Shown: positions 10,584 through 22,058 of the stretch, in pieces | Numbering within the stretch: the stretch's first letter is position 1 | How the letters are laid out: every line of letters begins with the position of its first letter | Source: Ophiothrix spiculata | Lineage: Eukaryota > Echinodermata > Ophiuroidea > Amphilepidida > Ophiotrichidae | Strand: one strand, 5' to 3' | Assembly (NCBI GenBank): GCA_000969725.1 | Contig: JXSR01S027844.1 | Length of the DNA stretch: 34,876 nt | Program-made: the position numbers and the translations under genes | Notes under the pieces: generated by a model | Told to the model about the DNA's origin: nothing | What the model saw: only the letters and a program-made list of their open reading frames with translations | Database searches by the model: none

Positions 10584-10817
10584 TTATAGTAATGGCGTTA
10601 AGATACGAGGCTTTGAGCATTTCACAGCTTCACACCAGTCGTGTCGCATGTTTCCTATGACACATTTCCATGCCCGTTTACTACGCTTGTTTAGTCTCCT
10701 TAGAGTGGTATTGACGTCTATTTGCCTTGAGCCAAACCAAACACATACAACCAAGGCAATATCAGAAGAGACATGAACCACATCATGACAGTGACAGGAA
10801 AGAAAATATACACTCAA
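10584..10817 (-). CDS. Frame B, copy 2: basic small ORF, unknown
   Basis: A 77-codon frame of the same type as copy 1, with SCHCHDVVHVSSDIALVV and a dibasic-rich LRRLNKRSKRAWK. Bases 10665-10786 are identical to copy 3 over 122 bp, whereas flanking sequence differs at many positions, so the core of this frame is the best-conserved short block of its region. No domain recognised. Confidence 0.28.
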   Translation of the reverse strand: MSVYFLSCHCHDVVHVSSDIALVVCVWFGSRQIDVNTTLRRLNKRSKRAWKCVIGNMRHDWCEAVKCSKPRILTPLL

Positions 10818-10983
10818 ATAATGCTCTCTATGAATTTTTAGAAAATATACGTTGAAACCAAATGCCTATTTCATTTTTCTCTCGTCCGGTGCAATGTTCA
10901 TGATTTTTAAAGCTCATGCTGCGGCGTAATTTTAAAATACGCCCCATTTGGCTTCCAGGTTTCCTGTCGTAATATTTGGAAAG

Positions 10984-11129
10984 ATGGTACCGCTGCTTTT
11001 GTACTTGTTTATCTCATGAATGGTTCTGATTCGGCCGTGCTCAATACCTTGTACAAAGTCTTTTATGATTCAAGGCAGAAGCGAATCCAGCCCCAGGCCA
11101 CAACGACTGAACTAATATTTTGCAAATAA
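10984..11129 (+). pseudogene. Frame C, copy 2: frameshifted small ORF
   Basis: Starts MVPLLLYLF and runs into a TGA after 13 codons. The matching segment is one base shorter than in copies 3 and 4. The remaining sequence matches frame C in another reading frame through to the usual TGC AAA TAA end. Confidence 0.35.
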
Positions 11130-13800
11130 ATTATTGCTTCAAACTGATGCCTTCTTCCATCAACTGTTGATTGCAATGAAGGAACTAAAATAATAATTTA
11201 AGTTTCTTGTTTCCTAAAAGCATAACAATGTTCATTTATATGCACTACACACAAATATTTGTATGAAGGTATTAAAGCAAGTTCAATGAAAAGAAAGGCG
11301 TGTTCCACCACTCATGAATGTTTTTCTTTAGAAACAGAGCAAAGGGAATAAATCGTACTAGTGATAAATGTGTGTGACTATGAGAAACATAGGATAATAT
11401 TAATTCAAGTTATCATTACATGTCACACATGCAGGCAAAACACTTGATTATATATTGAATAAACTTGGCTTTCATTTTACCTGTCTTATATATCAGAACT
11501 AATAAGATTTTTCTAGCAACATATATTACACATAGTTGCAAGAATGTCTAAGAATCTAAAGATCTAAGAAAGACCTTTAAGGTTAGTGTCATGGACATGT
11601 CTGTATATTAAAAAGATATTTTCATCAAAAATTCGTTCCTACATTGAAGTCTTCAAACATGTTTAATAAAAATGTTTTTTTTTCTGAATAGAACATAAAT
11701 GAACAGCATCTCTCATATGGTAAATTTATATAGAAGAACTTGTCCATTTTATAAAGTCTCATATGAAAATGAAGTTCCGACTCCTTCCCCCGGTCTACCA
11801 TCTTTCCTTCTTGCCTGATCCAGCAAATAATCTAGAATGAGAGCTGACCCAGTCTGCAACTTTTAACTTCTTATTTCGCTTTAAAAACCTAACACGTATC
11901 TGTTATGTTGTCTCCCGTAGATAACTAAATTATTTAAAATTCAAAGTATTCTTCACTGCAAATAGTCAACCAACATTGTTCTGATCTGAAGGAAATATTG
12001 TTAACCATCTTCTATAAATTTTTCTTCAACCATGCACAGTGAACCAAGCATTTTTCCTCCTCCTGTTGTTTTTTGAAGAAACACTTAATTTGCATAATTT
12101 GGTTTTTTTACAAAAATGATCTATTAGAGAACAACAACAGGGGACAGTTTCTGAAATAAAGTTATTAAAATCAATTTACTTTCTGAAAGAAACAACACTT
12201 AAAATGCAAGAAGAATGATTGAAAACAACAACATTGGAATCTAAAAATATAGTTAAAATTGACATTCATTGCATTTTAAAAAATAGTTTAAATGATGAAT
12301 TAAAGAAAACATACACTTTTTTTATATCAACCAAACTCTATGTCGATTAAACCAAAAATACTTTGATTAAACTAAAGTGTCCAAATATTTAAAGAAAAAT
12401 GTATCATCTCATCTTTTTTTATAACAGTACAAGATGCAAGTTTTCCTTTTCCATAGAATGAGCAAATGTATACATTTTATCTTCAGTACATAAAACATGC
12501 AATAATTGTCAACAGACATTAGAAATGAATCAATGCAAAATTTTAGCAAAAATGATCAATTCCCGTGGATCAATTAATCATAACAATTTTGAGTCAAGAA
12601 ATGGAACCAAATTATTTCTCTATCAGACAATTTCCTGCAAGATGTCACTTCAAGGTTGCAATTTAACACAAGTGGAAAAACGAACAAAGCTTATAACTAA
12701 CTCTTGTCTTCCTCACAATTAGAAAAACATTCTAAATCTGTTTTTGAATCAAATTCAATTGACAATTTATAATATATACATGATAGAAAACACTCTACAA
12801 AAGGAAGCAACTACTTCATTTTGTCAAATGAAACTAACTGATTAACTAATTGAAGTGCCAATTTATGTGAAAATCAACCACCAAGTGAGTGAAATGAATT
12901 GGCAATTACATATTCTATGAACTCGACCATGAAATGGCTGCCTGTATAATGAACAGATTAATTCTGCAAGTTTACATACCCTATCGTTATCAAAATTTCC
13001 TTCAGCAAAAATATATTAAATGATTTAATCTTGTAACAGTTTGCTTACTTAAGCCGTGCTTGTGGGTGTTTTCTTTTGCATTAGTCACAGATTTTACCTT
13101 CGTTTTGTAAACAGATTACTGAATACAATATCATCATTTTCCTTAAATAAGGCGCTTTTATTCGATATAAAAATTTTAAAGGTAGATTTTAAAATTTATA
13201 GCAGAATAGTGAATTGTAACAGTTTATTTGTGGTATGAAGCATGTATGACCTTTAACCTTTTAGAAACACCTGTGAGATTTACAGAAATTAAGCTTTGGC
13301 TGATCAAGTGTCAGAAGGGCTGTGATACTTCTACAATAAAAATTGGTTGCGTATGATTACTGTTTCAATATTGCTGAGAAAGTTTTCTTTATTTGTAAAG
13401 TAGTTGTAACAAATTGAACATCATCTGCTTTTGTCATTAACAATGTACAATGCTGAGTACGGTAATTATTATATTATGTAAAAATCAGAGCTAACAAGAT
13501 TGCAATTAATAATGTTAAAGTCAGATGGGTATTTGCAATAAATTAATGACAGTGCTTACATTGAGGAATAGGGAACAGAAATAATGCTGATAAATCATGT
13601 TTTACGCTCTAAGTGAACTACATAAACACAGTAGAGAACATCAATAGATATTACATAATGGATATATGATGAAGATAAAAAATAAAAGGGACATTTTTAC
13701 CTTATGTAAGATGACTAATTATATAACGGAAGAAGCAGGATGATCTTTCCTAGTAAAGCTGTGTTTTGATTATAAACCAGCATAAAGGTCTTTGGTTTAA
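11130..13800. other. A+T-rich stretch without genes, copy 2
   Basis: Counterpart of 2232-4719. It differs from copy 1 by several small indels between 11500 and 12450, including a T-rich segment near 11670. Two short plus-strand frames (12525-12722, 13056-13238) are not kept in the other copies. Confidence 0.6.
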
Positions 13801-13817
13801 TTACTTTTAGAAATTAA

Positions 13818-13956
13818 ATACTGCAAGAGAAAATTCTGGCGCAATATGTGGCAGATGCAACAGTTTGTAAACTGGTATCCCTGCCTCGTAATTCATTTAA
13901 TGCCAATGTCCCTGTTGGCGACAAAATGATCGCCTCCACAGTATATCGCCAGATAG
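13818..13956 (+). other. Exon-like block with splice donor, copy 2
   Basis: Same 139-bp block, open throughout and followed by GTAAGA. The middle differs (CKLVSLPRNSF), the end (ANVPVGDKMIAS, then VYRQI) is almost unchanged. The acceptor-like TTACTTTTAG and the TAA behind it are also retained. Confidence 0.28.
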
Positions 13957-14795
13957 GTAAGAACTAGGGCAAGTCATTGCCAGCAATACCAAAAAATGAA
14001 CAACAAAAAGCAGGATAAATTCACAAGATGTAGGACTGTAATTTTCTATTTAGTTAAAGCTTTCAATGGGTTATTTTTACTGCATCTGTCCTATATTCAC
14101 GTAATTGAAATACAAATAAGTCAGTGTGAAAGCACAGGATGGCAAAACTGAGATGGCAACAGAAATGATGATCATGCTTTTATAGCAATTACTTTTATTT
14201 ATTATGATGGCTAAAATTACACACATTTGAAAATTGCCATATTCTATTGGTAGCAGCCAATGTTTTTGCATAAAGCGGTATATTTTGTGCCAAAGCATTC
14301 ATGCCATTGACTACGCCTAATCTAACCAATAAATGTTTTACACCAAAGACACACACATTATACCATAGTATAAAATGTGCCACCACGGTTAATTTTGTCA
14401 CTTCATGTTTGTGATCTACAGGCTCATCATTGTCATTAGTCATTGGATTTATACACAAGTAGCAATATATTCAACACTGAAAACACATCAATGAAAGATT
14501 TTGTGATAAATAGAATCGAAAGAGAATCAGAATTTAGGTTGAATTTAAAATATTAATTCTAGTGTGATAACCAACTAAAAAGTGACATCAGTGTTACTGT
14601 GCAATGTTCATACCATATGATATCGGATTTAAAAATAAAAATAGATGAATTTGGAATATGCCCTGCAAATCTCTCAAGATCACCAGTCTATAATGACAAT
14701 TACTAGAAAAGAATATCAAGCAACCATCCCTATGATTGACTTTAACTCTCAGTATGCTGTTCGGTATGAAGCAAAAACAAGAACAAAGCACTCTC

Positions 14796-15044
14796 CATTG
14801 GCATAGCCAGGGGTGTGCGGAAGGAGCGCGCGCACCCCAGGGGTCTACAAAAAAATGGGGGGAAAATGACAAAAATAATAGGAAAACAACGAAAAAAGGA
14901 CAAAGTAGTCCTAATTACTGCTAATAATACATTTAGCGACCCGGTTTATACAGGCAGGTACCCCTAGTAACCCCTGGATCCGTCGCCGTTTTGGACAAGG
15001 TTTTTTTGCGCACCCTAGGGTCCGCAATCCTGGCTACGCCAGTG
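14796..15044. mobile_element. 249-bp inverted-repeat element in copy 2
   Basis: Flanked by CTCTC at 14791-14795 and 15045-15049; copy 1 has the single site CACTCTCCCCCTAG. Ends are CATTGGCATAGCCAGG and, reversed, CACTGGCGTAGCCAGG, with further matching inward (TGTGCGG against TTGCGG). The interior is G-rich at the left (CGCGCGCACCCCAGGGG). A 5-bp duplication excludes Tc1/mariner, piggyBac and typical 8-bp hAT; superfamily unassigned. Short frames inside it are incidental. Confidence 0.8.
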
Positions 15045-15209
15045 CTCTCCCCCTAGAATGGTAAATTTATGACAAACTTGTATCATCCTAGCTAGCTTAT
15101 CATTCTCATCATCTCTTCTATAAACCAAGCACATTTAAACAAACACTACATCGCCCAGCCCTATAATACAACAAACACTTGAATCGCAAGTTTGTATCAA
15201 CCAACATCT

Positions 15210-15407
15210 TCAACCTATTTTCTTTTCACTCAATTGAATCTGCAAATAAATAATCAAGCAGGAGGAATATTGGGCAATTTTTCTCACTTCTGATAACCCC
15301 TCAATTGTCCTCAAGCCTTGGTTATGATAACACTGAGAAGCGGGGAGTGCTAGATCTTCCAGTATATTAAGCATTTTAGATCTGTTTAAGTCTGTTTTAC
15401 GCTCCAT
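15210..15407 (-). pseudogene. Frame D, copy 2: C-terminally frameshifted
   Basis: Begins MERKTDLNRSKMLNILEDL and follows copies 1 and 3 through GLSEVRKIAQYS. A one-base deletion then replaces the usual end (YLFVDSIE) with an unrelated tail that runs on to 65 codons. Confidence 0.35.
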
Positions 15408-16191
15408 GTAATGAAATAATCAGGCTTTCCTGCTTGAAGCTAAATAATACTGTATCAAGTGAGGTTAGACGAAATTCACACTCCAAAATATTCAGATCTT
15501 TTTCTCAGCAAAACCAAGCAACTAAAAATAAGAAAAACAGTAAGGATCTTAATTGAAATAAGTTGCTTTATAAAATATTGTTTAATTACATATGTAAAAA
15601 GTTCTTGACACAAAATTTTGTAACAAAGTGCAAGTCTTACAGCACAAAACTAATTTACCTTCAAATTCAAAGTGAAGAACTCATAAAAACTCTCCGTCTA
15701 TCAGGAAATAAATCCACATCTCGTCTCATTCCATAGCAAAGATGTCAACCATGGTTTCAACTCATCCAAATAAAAGATGAAACTTCACATAACAGGAGTT
15801 GTTTATTCTCTCTGCACAGTTCAGTTCTGATAAAGCAAAAGGAATCAGCACATCTCAAGTTTCCCCACACATATGTACTCCATGATTTGGTTCAATTCTG
15901 ATAACCATGGTAACCTTTTTTTAGAGCACATACAAGATATCTACTTTATAACCCAAATTTATAGTTAGGGCCAGAGATATTTAAATCGCTTTGATTTCAA
16001 TTCATGTAATTTATCAAAATGTCATTATCTCACTTTTTTGATTCAAATTTTTATTACATTTATTTACTTATTTATTCAAAGCTAAACCGAGATTAAGTTT
16101 AACTGCAAATTGCATTGCTAGCAACATCAGCCATATTATCTTTTAATTCAACTCATTCATATCTAGCTCTTTTGGTACAATCTAGTCTCAA

Positions 16192-16232
16192 TAGCTTAGT
16201 TGGTATAATCAGAAGGTCTCAGGTTCTATTCC
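16192..16232 (+). repeat. tRNA-like SINE head, copy 2
   Basis: Same A-box (TAGCTTAGTTGG) and B-box (GGTTCTATTCC) pair as copy 1. The 3' side of the T-arm stem is weakened (CCTTG in place of CCTGG). Confidence 0.55.
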
Positions 16233-16695
16233 TTGTGGAAAACTTCAATTTGATCAAGTTGTGGCCAATATGATAACAAAAATGGAAGTCAGTATTTATT
16301 TATAAATTTTAGGATGGATTATTTTTGTAAAATCTATTTTTCAAGAAATGATATATCATTCCTTTAATACTATTCAAATTACATCAATCTCTTTAATTTT
16401 TAAATGATTCCTTTTATTTCCTTATTCTAAATGCATTTCTACATTTCCATTTCAAGTCAACCCATTTCTCTCTCCACCTTTTCATCACTTTTTCCATAAT
16501 CACTTACTGTCTTTAGGGAAATCTCAATGTGTTTGACAAAAATGCATCATACTAATAAGCCTTAAACTGCTGTATTTATCATAATTTATAGCAACTATAA
16601 CACAAGTTTAAAATCTCTAAAATAAGTTACATATTGTCAAAGCTCTAAGGGACGGATTTCTTTTTCATAAGAAGACATCAAAAATTTATCATATG

Positions 16696-16854
16696 CCTTT
16701 TCCAACTTATCTATTGAAAACCATGATCAAAATTCATTCTTTTTCATCTCAAAATGATGCCTCATTCATTTATCTTCACTCAGGCATGGATAATGATTTT
16801 TCTTTTCATTTGCTGGCTCATTGGAGCAATCGTCAATCCAGGTAATACTGCGTC
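16696..16854 (+). pseudogene. Frame E, copy 2: truncated
   Basis: Starts MPFPTYLLKTMIKIHSFSS and follows copy 1 to SNRQSR, where a base change gives TAA. The mutated site reads CCAGGTAATA in place of CCTGGGAATA in copies 1 and 3. Confidence 0.25.
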
Positions 16855-18135
16855 AAATCAGGCGTTAATGCCCCCTCCAGTGATGTTTGTGGTTTCTGTG
16901 TCATAAATCGGTTTGTATATGTGACTTGTTCAACGTTGCATATGATACAATTTGTTGGGCTGTTTATTTTGGTGAAGAGTTTGAATTATACATAATAAAC
17001 AGACCTGATTATTATCAACACCTGTGGATTAAGCTAGCAAGAGCACTTGTTGAAATTAAATGATGTTTATAAAAAAGGCACTATTCCCTACAGAATATGG
17101 ACACATTTATAGGTTTTTATTTCTAAACATGAAGACAACTAATTCTCAGAAAAAAATATCTAAGCAGCCAATTTAATTAGTTAGCTTCTAAATTAAAAGG
17201 TGTATGACCCAATCACATTCTCATCCCCATGCTCAACTGGAAGAAGTATGCCTACATTTTTGATGTCAAATTAAAGCCCATATATTTCTGATTACAAATC
17301 CAAAATTTCACCTCTAAAATAACCAAATAGGACATATAAAAAAGCTTTCAAAACTAAAATCTCCTATCAAACCGTGAAAACAAGATACATGCAACTCTAA
17401 CTCCAACAATAATTAATTCAGAGCCTTAGAGCTCTTATCCCTAATGAGCTGCTAATGATATTCCTGCTCAGCACAGGTTGACTGATAGCATACAATGAGA
17501 TGGGTCTCTATACACAGTCTGTATAAACTATCAATGAAAAACTAGATACGGGTGGAACAGGGAGGAGATAGACAAATAACAAACCATAATATTTACCTTG
17601 GAGTTGTAACAGTGCTCAACAATTCAAGTTGGTACTATCATAGTCAGGATATTAGCATACGCCCCACAATTCAAGGGGCTAAGAGAATAACAAGTCCTAG
17701 ATTATCCTTGTGTGAGTAAATGCTGTGTTGAGTGCTGAATAGATGGATAGCGGTGGTTAGCGTAAACGTGTCGAAGAAAATGGCATGGCGGTTGTGAAAC
17801 ATCGGGCGTTGAAAAATATCTTGACCGATTGAGTTTCAATAGCCACCGACAGCCATTTGTATCACTGGGTATTATAGTCTGTTCAGCCAGTCAGCAATGA
17901 CTGAAATCTCTCTTTGTGTACTTAAAGTGATGTGTTATAATAGCGTTTTTGAGTCGTACAATAGGGTCAGTCAAGAGAAGTGTTAATAGTAATTTGCTGA
18001 TAGCTGTGCCTGCCTGCTACTATACCTAGCCAGCCAAAATGCTTGTCACATTGAACCATTCAAAAAAGCCAATACTAAGGATGAATCATTGGAGTTTATA
18101 CAGGACGATTTAGAGAGTGTAAAAAAGAAAGAAAA

Positions 18136-18384
18136 ATGAAATTGTGCTTGTCTATATTGAGCTTGACTCATTGCAGCCATATTACATTGCGACTTTCTCT
18201 ATCGCATCCGCTAAGCCAGTCAGCCAGCCAAGTTTGTGCATACAAAATGAGAAAACTGTTCCTTGCTAACAATGACTGTATGACAAAATTTAATTATCGT
18301 AGCAGGAACACTGATAAATATTTTGCTCATATGCTGCGTAGAATGAGGGTGAAATCAATAATCTATTGTGGGTTGAATGCATGA
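18136..18384 (+). CDS. Frame A, copy 3: conserved 82-aa small ORF, unknown
   Basis: Open version of the 82-codon frame, starting MKLCLSILSL and ending in CGLNA. It differs from copy 2 at seven residues: E2K, Q19R, Q25P, G31S, P64A and W80L plus L/L-silent changes nearby; the central block around MTKFNYRSRNTDKYF is unchanged. The N-terminus is only moderately hydrophobic, so a secretion signal is doubtful. No homologue is recognised and no splice sites frame it clearly. Confidence 0.3.
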   Translation: MKLCLSILSLTHCSHITLRLSLSHPLSQSASQVCAYKMRKLFLANNDCMTKFNYRSRNTDKYFAHMLRRMRVKSIIYCGLNA

Positions 18385-18934
18385 CAGAGACATCTGATGC
18401 AAACCAAGATTGCCGCTGGCTCCTCCGTACTTCAATTGCTCTATGGGCGTACATAATTGTCTGTCATCCCTACAGGCATTTTTCTTCACATCTTTCTCAC
18501 TCCAATGTCTTCCTTTTTGGATGTTAGCACCCCCAGCATCTCTTAGTCACTATTCATTAGACGCTATTAGATATACCCAACAATGTGCCATTAAACCTTG
18601 AAGGCATCTTTGGGTGCTATCTTGTCTTATCACAAGCATTTTCAAGAGGAAACATACAAAATGGTTCAATAAGTTGCGGATAATATCATCTCAAACTTAC
18701 GTATACATAGAGTTCATGCAATAATTTTGTTAAGAAGAAGTGGAAGACTAGGTCAATGCCATACACTCATCCTATAACAATCTGTTCCAATTTTGTAAGT
18801 AAACACTCGCTTTGGAACTGTTTAATGTTATCTAGTACCAATTTCATGGCATAAAACATTACCCAACCTTCCTTGTTTTTATAACATGTCTTTGCTTTTT
18901 ACCTTAATTACATATCAAAACTTTGGAGATAAGC

Positions 18935-19150
18935 TTAACACACATGGATTCTAAAAGTCATTGCGTTAAGATAGGGGGCTCTATAGCGTCTGAAAGCTTC
19001 ACAACAGTTGTGTTGCAGATTTCCTGTGACACGTTTCCATGCCCGTTTACTACGCTTGTTTAGTCTCCTTAGAGTGGTATTGACGTCTATTTGCCTTGAG
19101 CCAAACCAAACACATACAACCAAGGCAATATCAGAAGAGACATGAACCAC
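18935..19150 (-). CDS. Frame B, copy 3: basic small ORF, unknown
   Basis: Open over 71 codons with a late start at MVHVSSDIALVV. The upstream Cys/His segment is out of frame because of a short insertion near 19158. The C-terminal end differs from copy 2 by several replacements (IGNMRHDWCEA becomes TGNLQHNCCEA). The identical 122-bp core spans 19034-19155. Confidence 0.25.
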   Translation of the reverse strand: MVHVSSDIALVVCVWFGSRQIDVNTTLRRLNKRSKRAWKRVTGNLQHNCCEAFRRYRAPYLNAMTFRIHVC

Positions 19151-19279
19151 ATCATAACAACAGTGTCAGGAAAGAAAAAATATACCCAAATAAACCAACC
19201 ACTATGAATTTTTAGAAATCATACGCTGAAACCAAATGCCAATTTCATTTTTCTCCCGTCCGGTGCAATGTTCATGATT

Positions 19280-19612
19280 AGAGAGTGTAAAAACCTTAAA
19301 ACAATGCAAAACTGTTAAACATTTTCGTAACACATTCAAATGTAACCTAATACAAAAATATGATTGAATTTGAGCCTGTCCATTGTCTTATCTTGTTTGT
19401 GCTTCATGTTTTTTCTCTCCTGTGATTTTGTTTCATTTGATTATTATTTTTAGCTATTGACATATAATTTATCTTGTATAGGGGTGGACCATTATCAGAT
19501 CTTATTGGTCTCCCGGCCACTCCTCCATATATCTGTTCTTGTTTTTATCTAGTTGTTTCTTGTAATGTATGTATATATATGGAAATAAAGAACCTTGAAC
19601 CTTGAAGAACCT
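19280..19612 (+). mobile_element. 5'-truncated LINE 3' end
   Basis: Inserted in copy 3 between TGATT at 19275-19279 and TGATT at 19613-19617; copy 2 has the single site TTCATGATTTTTAAAG. It ends in GGAAATAAAG followed by a short AACCTTGA-type repeat, and carries a pyrimidine-rich block TTGGTCTCCCGGCCACTCC. Such untranslated tails with a simple-repeat end are typical of CR1/L2-like non-LTR retrotransposons. No reverse transcriptase sequence is present. Confidence 0.7.
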
Positions 19613-19695
19613 TGATTTTTAAAGCTTACGCTGCAGTGTAATTTTAAAATTCGCCCCATTTGGCTTCCAGGTTTCCTGTCGTAATATTTGGAAAG

Positions 19696-19842
19696 ATGGC
19701 ACCGCTGCTTTTGTACTTCTTGTCTCTCATGAATGGTTCTGATTTGGCCGTGCTCAATACCTTGTACAAAGTCTTTTATGATTCAAGGCAGAAGCGATTC
19801 CAGCCCCAGGCCACGACGACTGAACTAATATTTTGCAAATAA
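19696..19842 (+). CDS. Frame C, copy 3: 48-aa small ORF, unknown
   Basis: An ATG-started 48-codon frame with a hydrophobic start (MAPLLLYFLSLMNGS) and a polar, basic end (YDSRQKRFQPQATTTELIF). The frame stays open upstream for 12 more codons to a TTG. It is open in copies 3, 4 and inverted, and frameshifted in copies 1 and 2. The opposite strand is also partly open, so openness alone is weak evidence. Not recognised. Confidence 0.25.
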   Translation: MAPLLLYFLSLMNGSDLAVLNTLYKVFYDSRQKRFQPQATTTELIFCK

Positions 19843-21500
19843 ATTATTGCTTCAAACTGATGCCTTCTTCCACCAACTGTTGATTGCAATGAAGGAACCA
19901 AAATAATAATTTAAGTTTCTTGTTTCTTAAAAGCATAACAATGTTCATTTATATGCACTACACATAAATATTTGTATGAAGGTATTAAAGCAAGTTCAAT
20001 GGAAAGAAAGGCGTTATTGAATAAGAGTTATTGAATTTAATTTACTTTCTGAGAGCAAACAATAATTGTATATAAAAATAGTTTTAAAATGACATTCATT
20101 GCTTTTGAAAAATAGATAACAGAACTGTGGACTTTTTAACAACAGTACAAGATGCAATTTTTTTGTTCCATAGAATGAGTTTGTGTTTTATCTTCAGTAG
20201 ATAAATAAATGCAAAAACTGGCTAGCTGACAACAGAAATGAATCAATGCAAAATTCTAGCAAAAACAATCAAATTAATCATAACAATTCTGAGTCGAGAA
20301 ACGGAAACCAAATTATTTCATTAACAGACAATTTTCCTGAAAGATGTCACTTCAAGGTTGTAATCTAACACACGAGGAAATATGAACAAAGCTTATTATG
20401 AACTCTAGACTTTCTCAAAATTAGAACAACATTCAAAAATCTGTTTCTGAATCAAACTAAGCAATGTATAACATGATAGAAAACACTCCACAAAAGGAAG
20501 TAACTACTTCATTTTGTCAAATGAACTGATTGATTAACTATATGAAGTGCCAATTTATGTAAAAATCAGCCACAAAGTGAGCGATCAAATTAATTATCAA
20601 TTACATATTCTATGAACTCGACCATGAAATGGCTGCCTGTATAATAAACAGATTAATTCTGTCAGCTTTCATACCGTACATTATCATTATCAAAATTTCC
20701 TTCAGCGAAAATATTTTAAATGATTTAATCTTGTTACAGTTTGCTTACTTAAGCCATGCTTGTGGGTGTTTTCTTTCGCATTAGTCACAGATTTTACCTC
20801 AGTTTTGTAAACAGATTACTGAATACAATATCAACATTTTCCTTATAAAATGCAATTCTATTCTATATCAACATTTTAAAGGCAGATTTTAAAATTGATA
20901 GCAGAATAGTGAATTGTAACAGTTTATTTGTGGTATGAAGCATGTATGTCCTTTAACCTTTTAGAAACACCTGTGAGATTTTAGAAAGTTAAGCTTTGGC
21001 TGATCAAGTGTCAGAAGAGCTGAGACATTTCTACAATAATCATGGGTTTCAATATTGCTGAGAAAGTTTTCTATATTTGTGATGAAGTCTTAACAAATTG
21101 AACATCATCTGTTTTTGTCATTATCAATGTACAATGCTGTGTAAGAAAATAATCATGTTATGTAAAAATCAGAGCTAACAAGAATGCAATTAATAATGTT
21201 TAAGTCAGATGGGTATTTGCAATAAATTAATGACAATGCTTTCTTCAAGAATAAGGAACATAAATTATGCTGATTAATCATGCTCTGCACTCTAAGTGAA
21301 CTACATAAAAGCTCATAAACACACTAAAGAATATCATTAGATATTACATAATGTATATATGATGAAGACAAAACACCAAAAGGGCAATTTTTACCTCATG
21401 TAAGATAACTAATTATATAACTGAAGAAGCAGGATGATCTTTCCTAGTAAAGTTTTCTTTTGATTATAAACCAACATAAAGGTCTTCGGTTTAATTACTT
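19843..21500. other. A+T-rich stretch without genes, copy 3
   Basis: Shortened counterpart of the same unit region, lacking roughly 0.85-0.9 kb at about 20015. No supported frame or RNA gene is seen. Confidence 0.6.
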
Positions 21501-21510
21501 TTAGAAATGA

Positions 21511-21649
21511 AATACTGAGGAGAAAATTCTGGCGCAATATGTGGCAGATGCAACAGTTTGTAGAACTGGTATCCTAGCTCGTAATTCATTTAATGCCAAT
21601 GTCCCTGTTGGCGACAAAATGATCGCCTCCTCGGTATATTGCCAGATAG
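21511..21649 (+). other. Exon-like block with splice donor, copy 3
   Basis: Same length and frame. Two compensating one-base changes give CRTGILARNSF in place of CKPVSMLRNSF, with the frame restored afterward (ANVPVGDKMIASSVYCQI). The donor GTAAGA is unchanged. Compensating indels can arise by chance between neutral copies, but preservation of length and donor in all three is notable. Confidence 0.28.
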
Positions 21650-22058
21650 GTAAGAACTAGGGCAAGTCATTGCCAGCAATACCAAGAAATAAACAATAAA
21701 AAGCAGGACAAATTCACAAGATGTAGGACTGTAATTTGCTCTTTAGTTAAAGCTTTCAGTGGTTTACTTTGCCTACATCTGTTCTATATACACTAAAGTA
21801 CAAAAACAAAAAAATAAGAATTGAAATACAAGCAAGTCTGTGTGAAAGCACAGGATGGCAAAAACTGAGATGGCAACGGAAATGTTGATCATGCTTTTAA
21901 AAAATAACAATTACTTCTCACTTATTATGATGGCTAAAATTACACACATTTGATAATTGCCATATTCCATTGGTAGAAGCAGCCAATGTTTTTGCATAAA
22001 TTGCTATAATTTGCAGCAAAGCATTCATGCTGTTGACTATGCCTAGTCTAACCAATAA

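Larger units (their letters stand above)
9069..17438 (+). repeat. Long tandem repeat unit, copy 2
   Basis: Second direct copy, 8,370 bp and the shortest complete one, so the nearest to an insertion-free unit. It is collinear with copy 1 over nearly its whole length. It lacks the two TTAA elements of copy 1, showing single TTAA empty sites instead, and has one 53-bp block where copy 1 has two. Its own private insertion is the 249-bp element at 14796-15044. It keeps the roughly 0.85-kb segment (about 11300-12150) that copy 3 has lost. Confidence 0.93.

Noticed and set aside
14195-14458. Overlapping minus-strand frames at 14077-14458
   Set aside because: The counterpart in copy 1 lacks part of this stretch and copy 3 is interrupted by a MITE; no copy-to-copy conservation of the frame could be seen.
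14736-14924. Plus-strand 62-codon frame and overlapping minus-strand 92-codon frame
   Set aside because: Both run across the boundary of the 249-bp mobile element and exist only in copy 2; the frames are made by the insertion.
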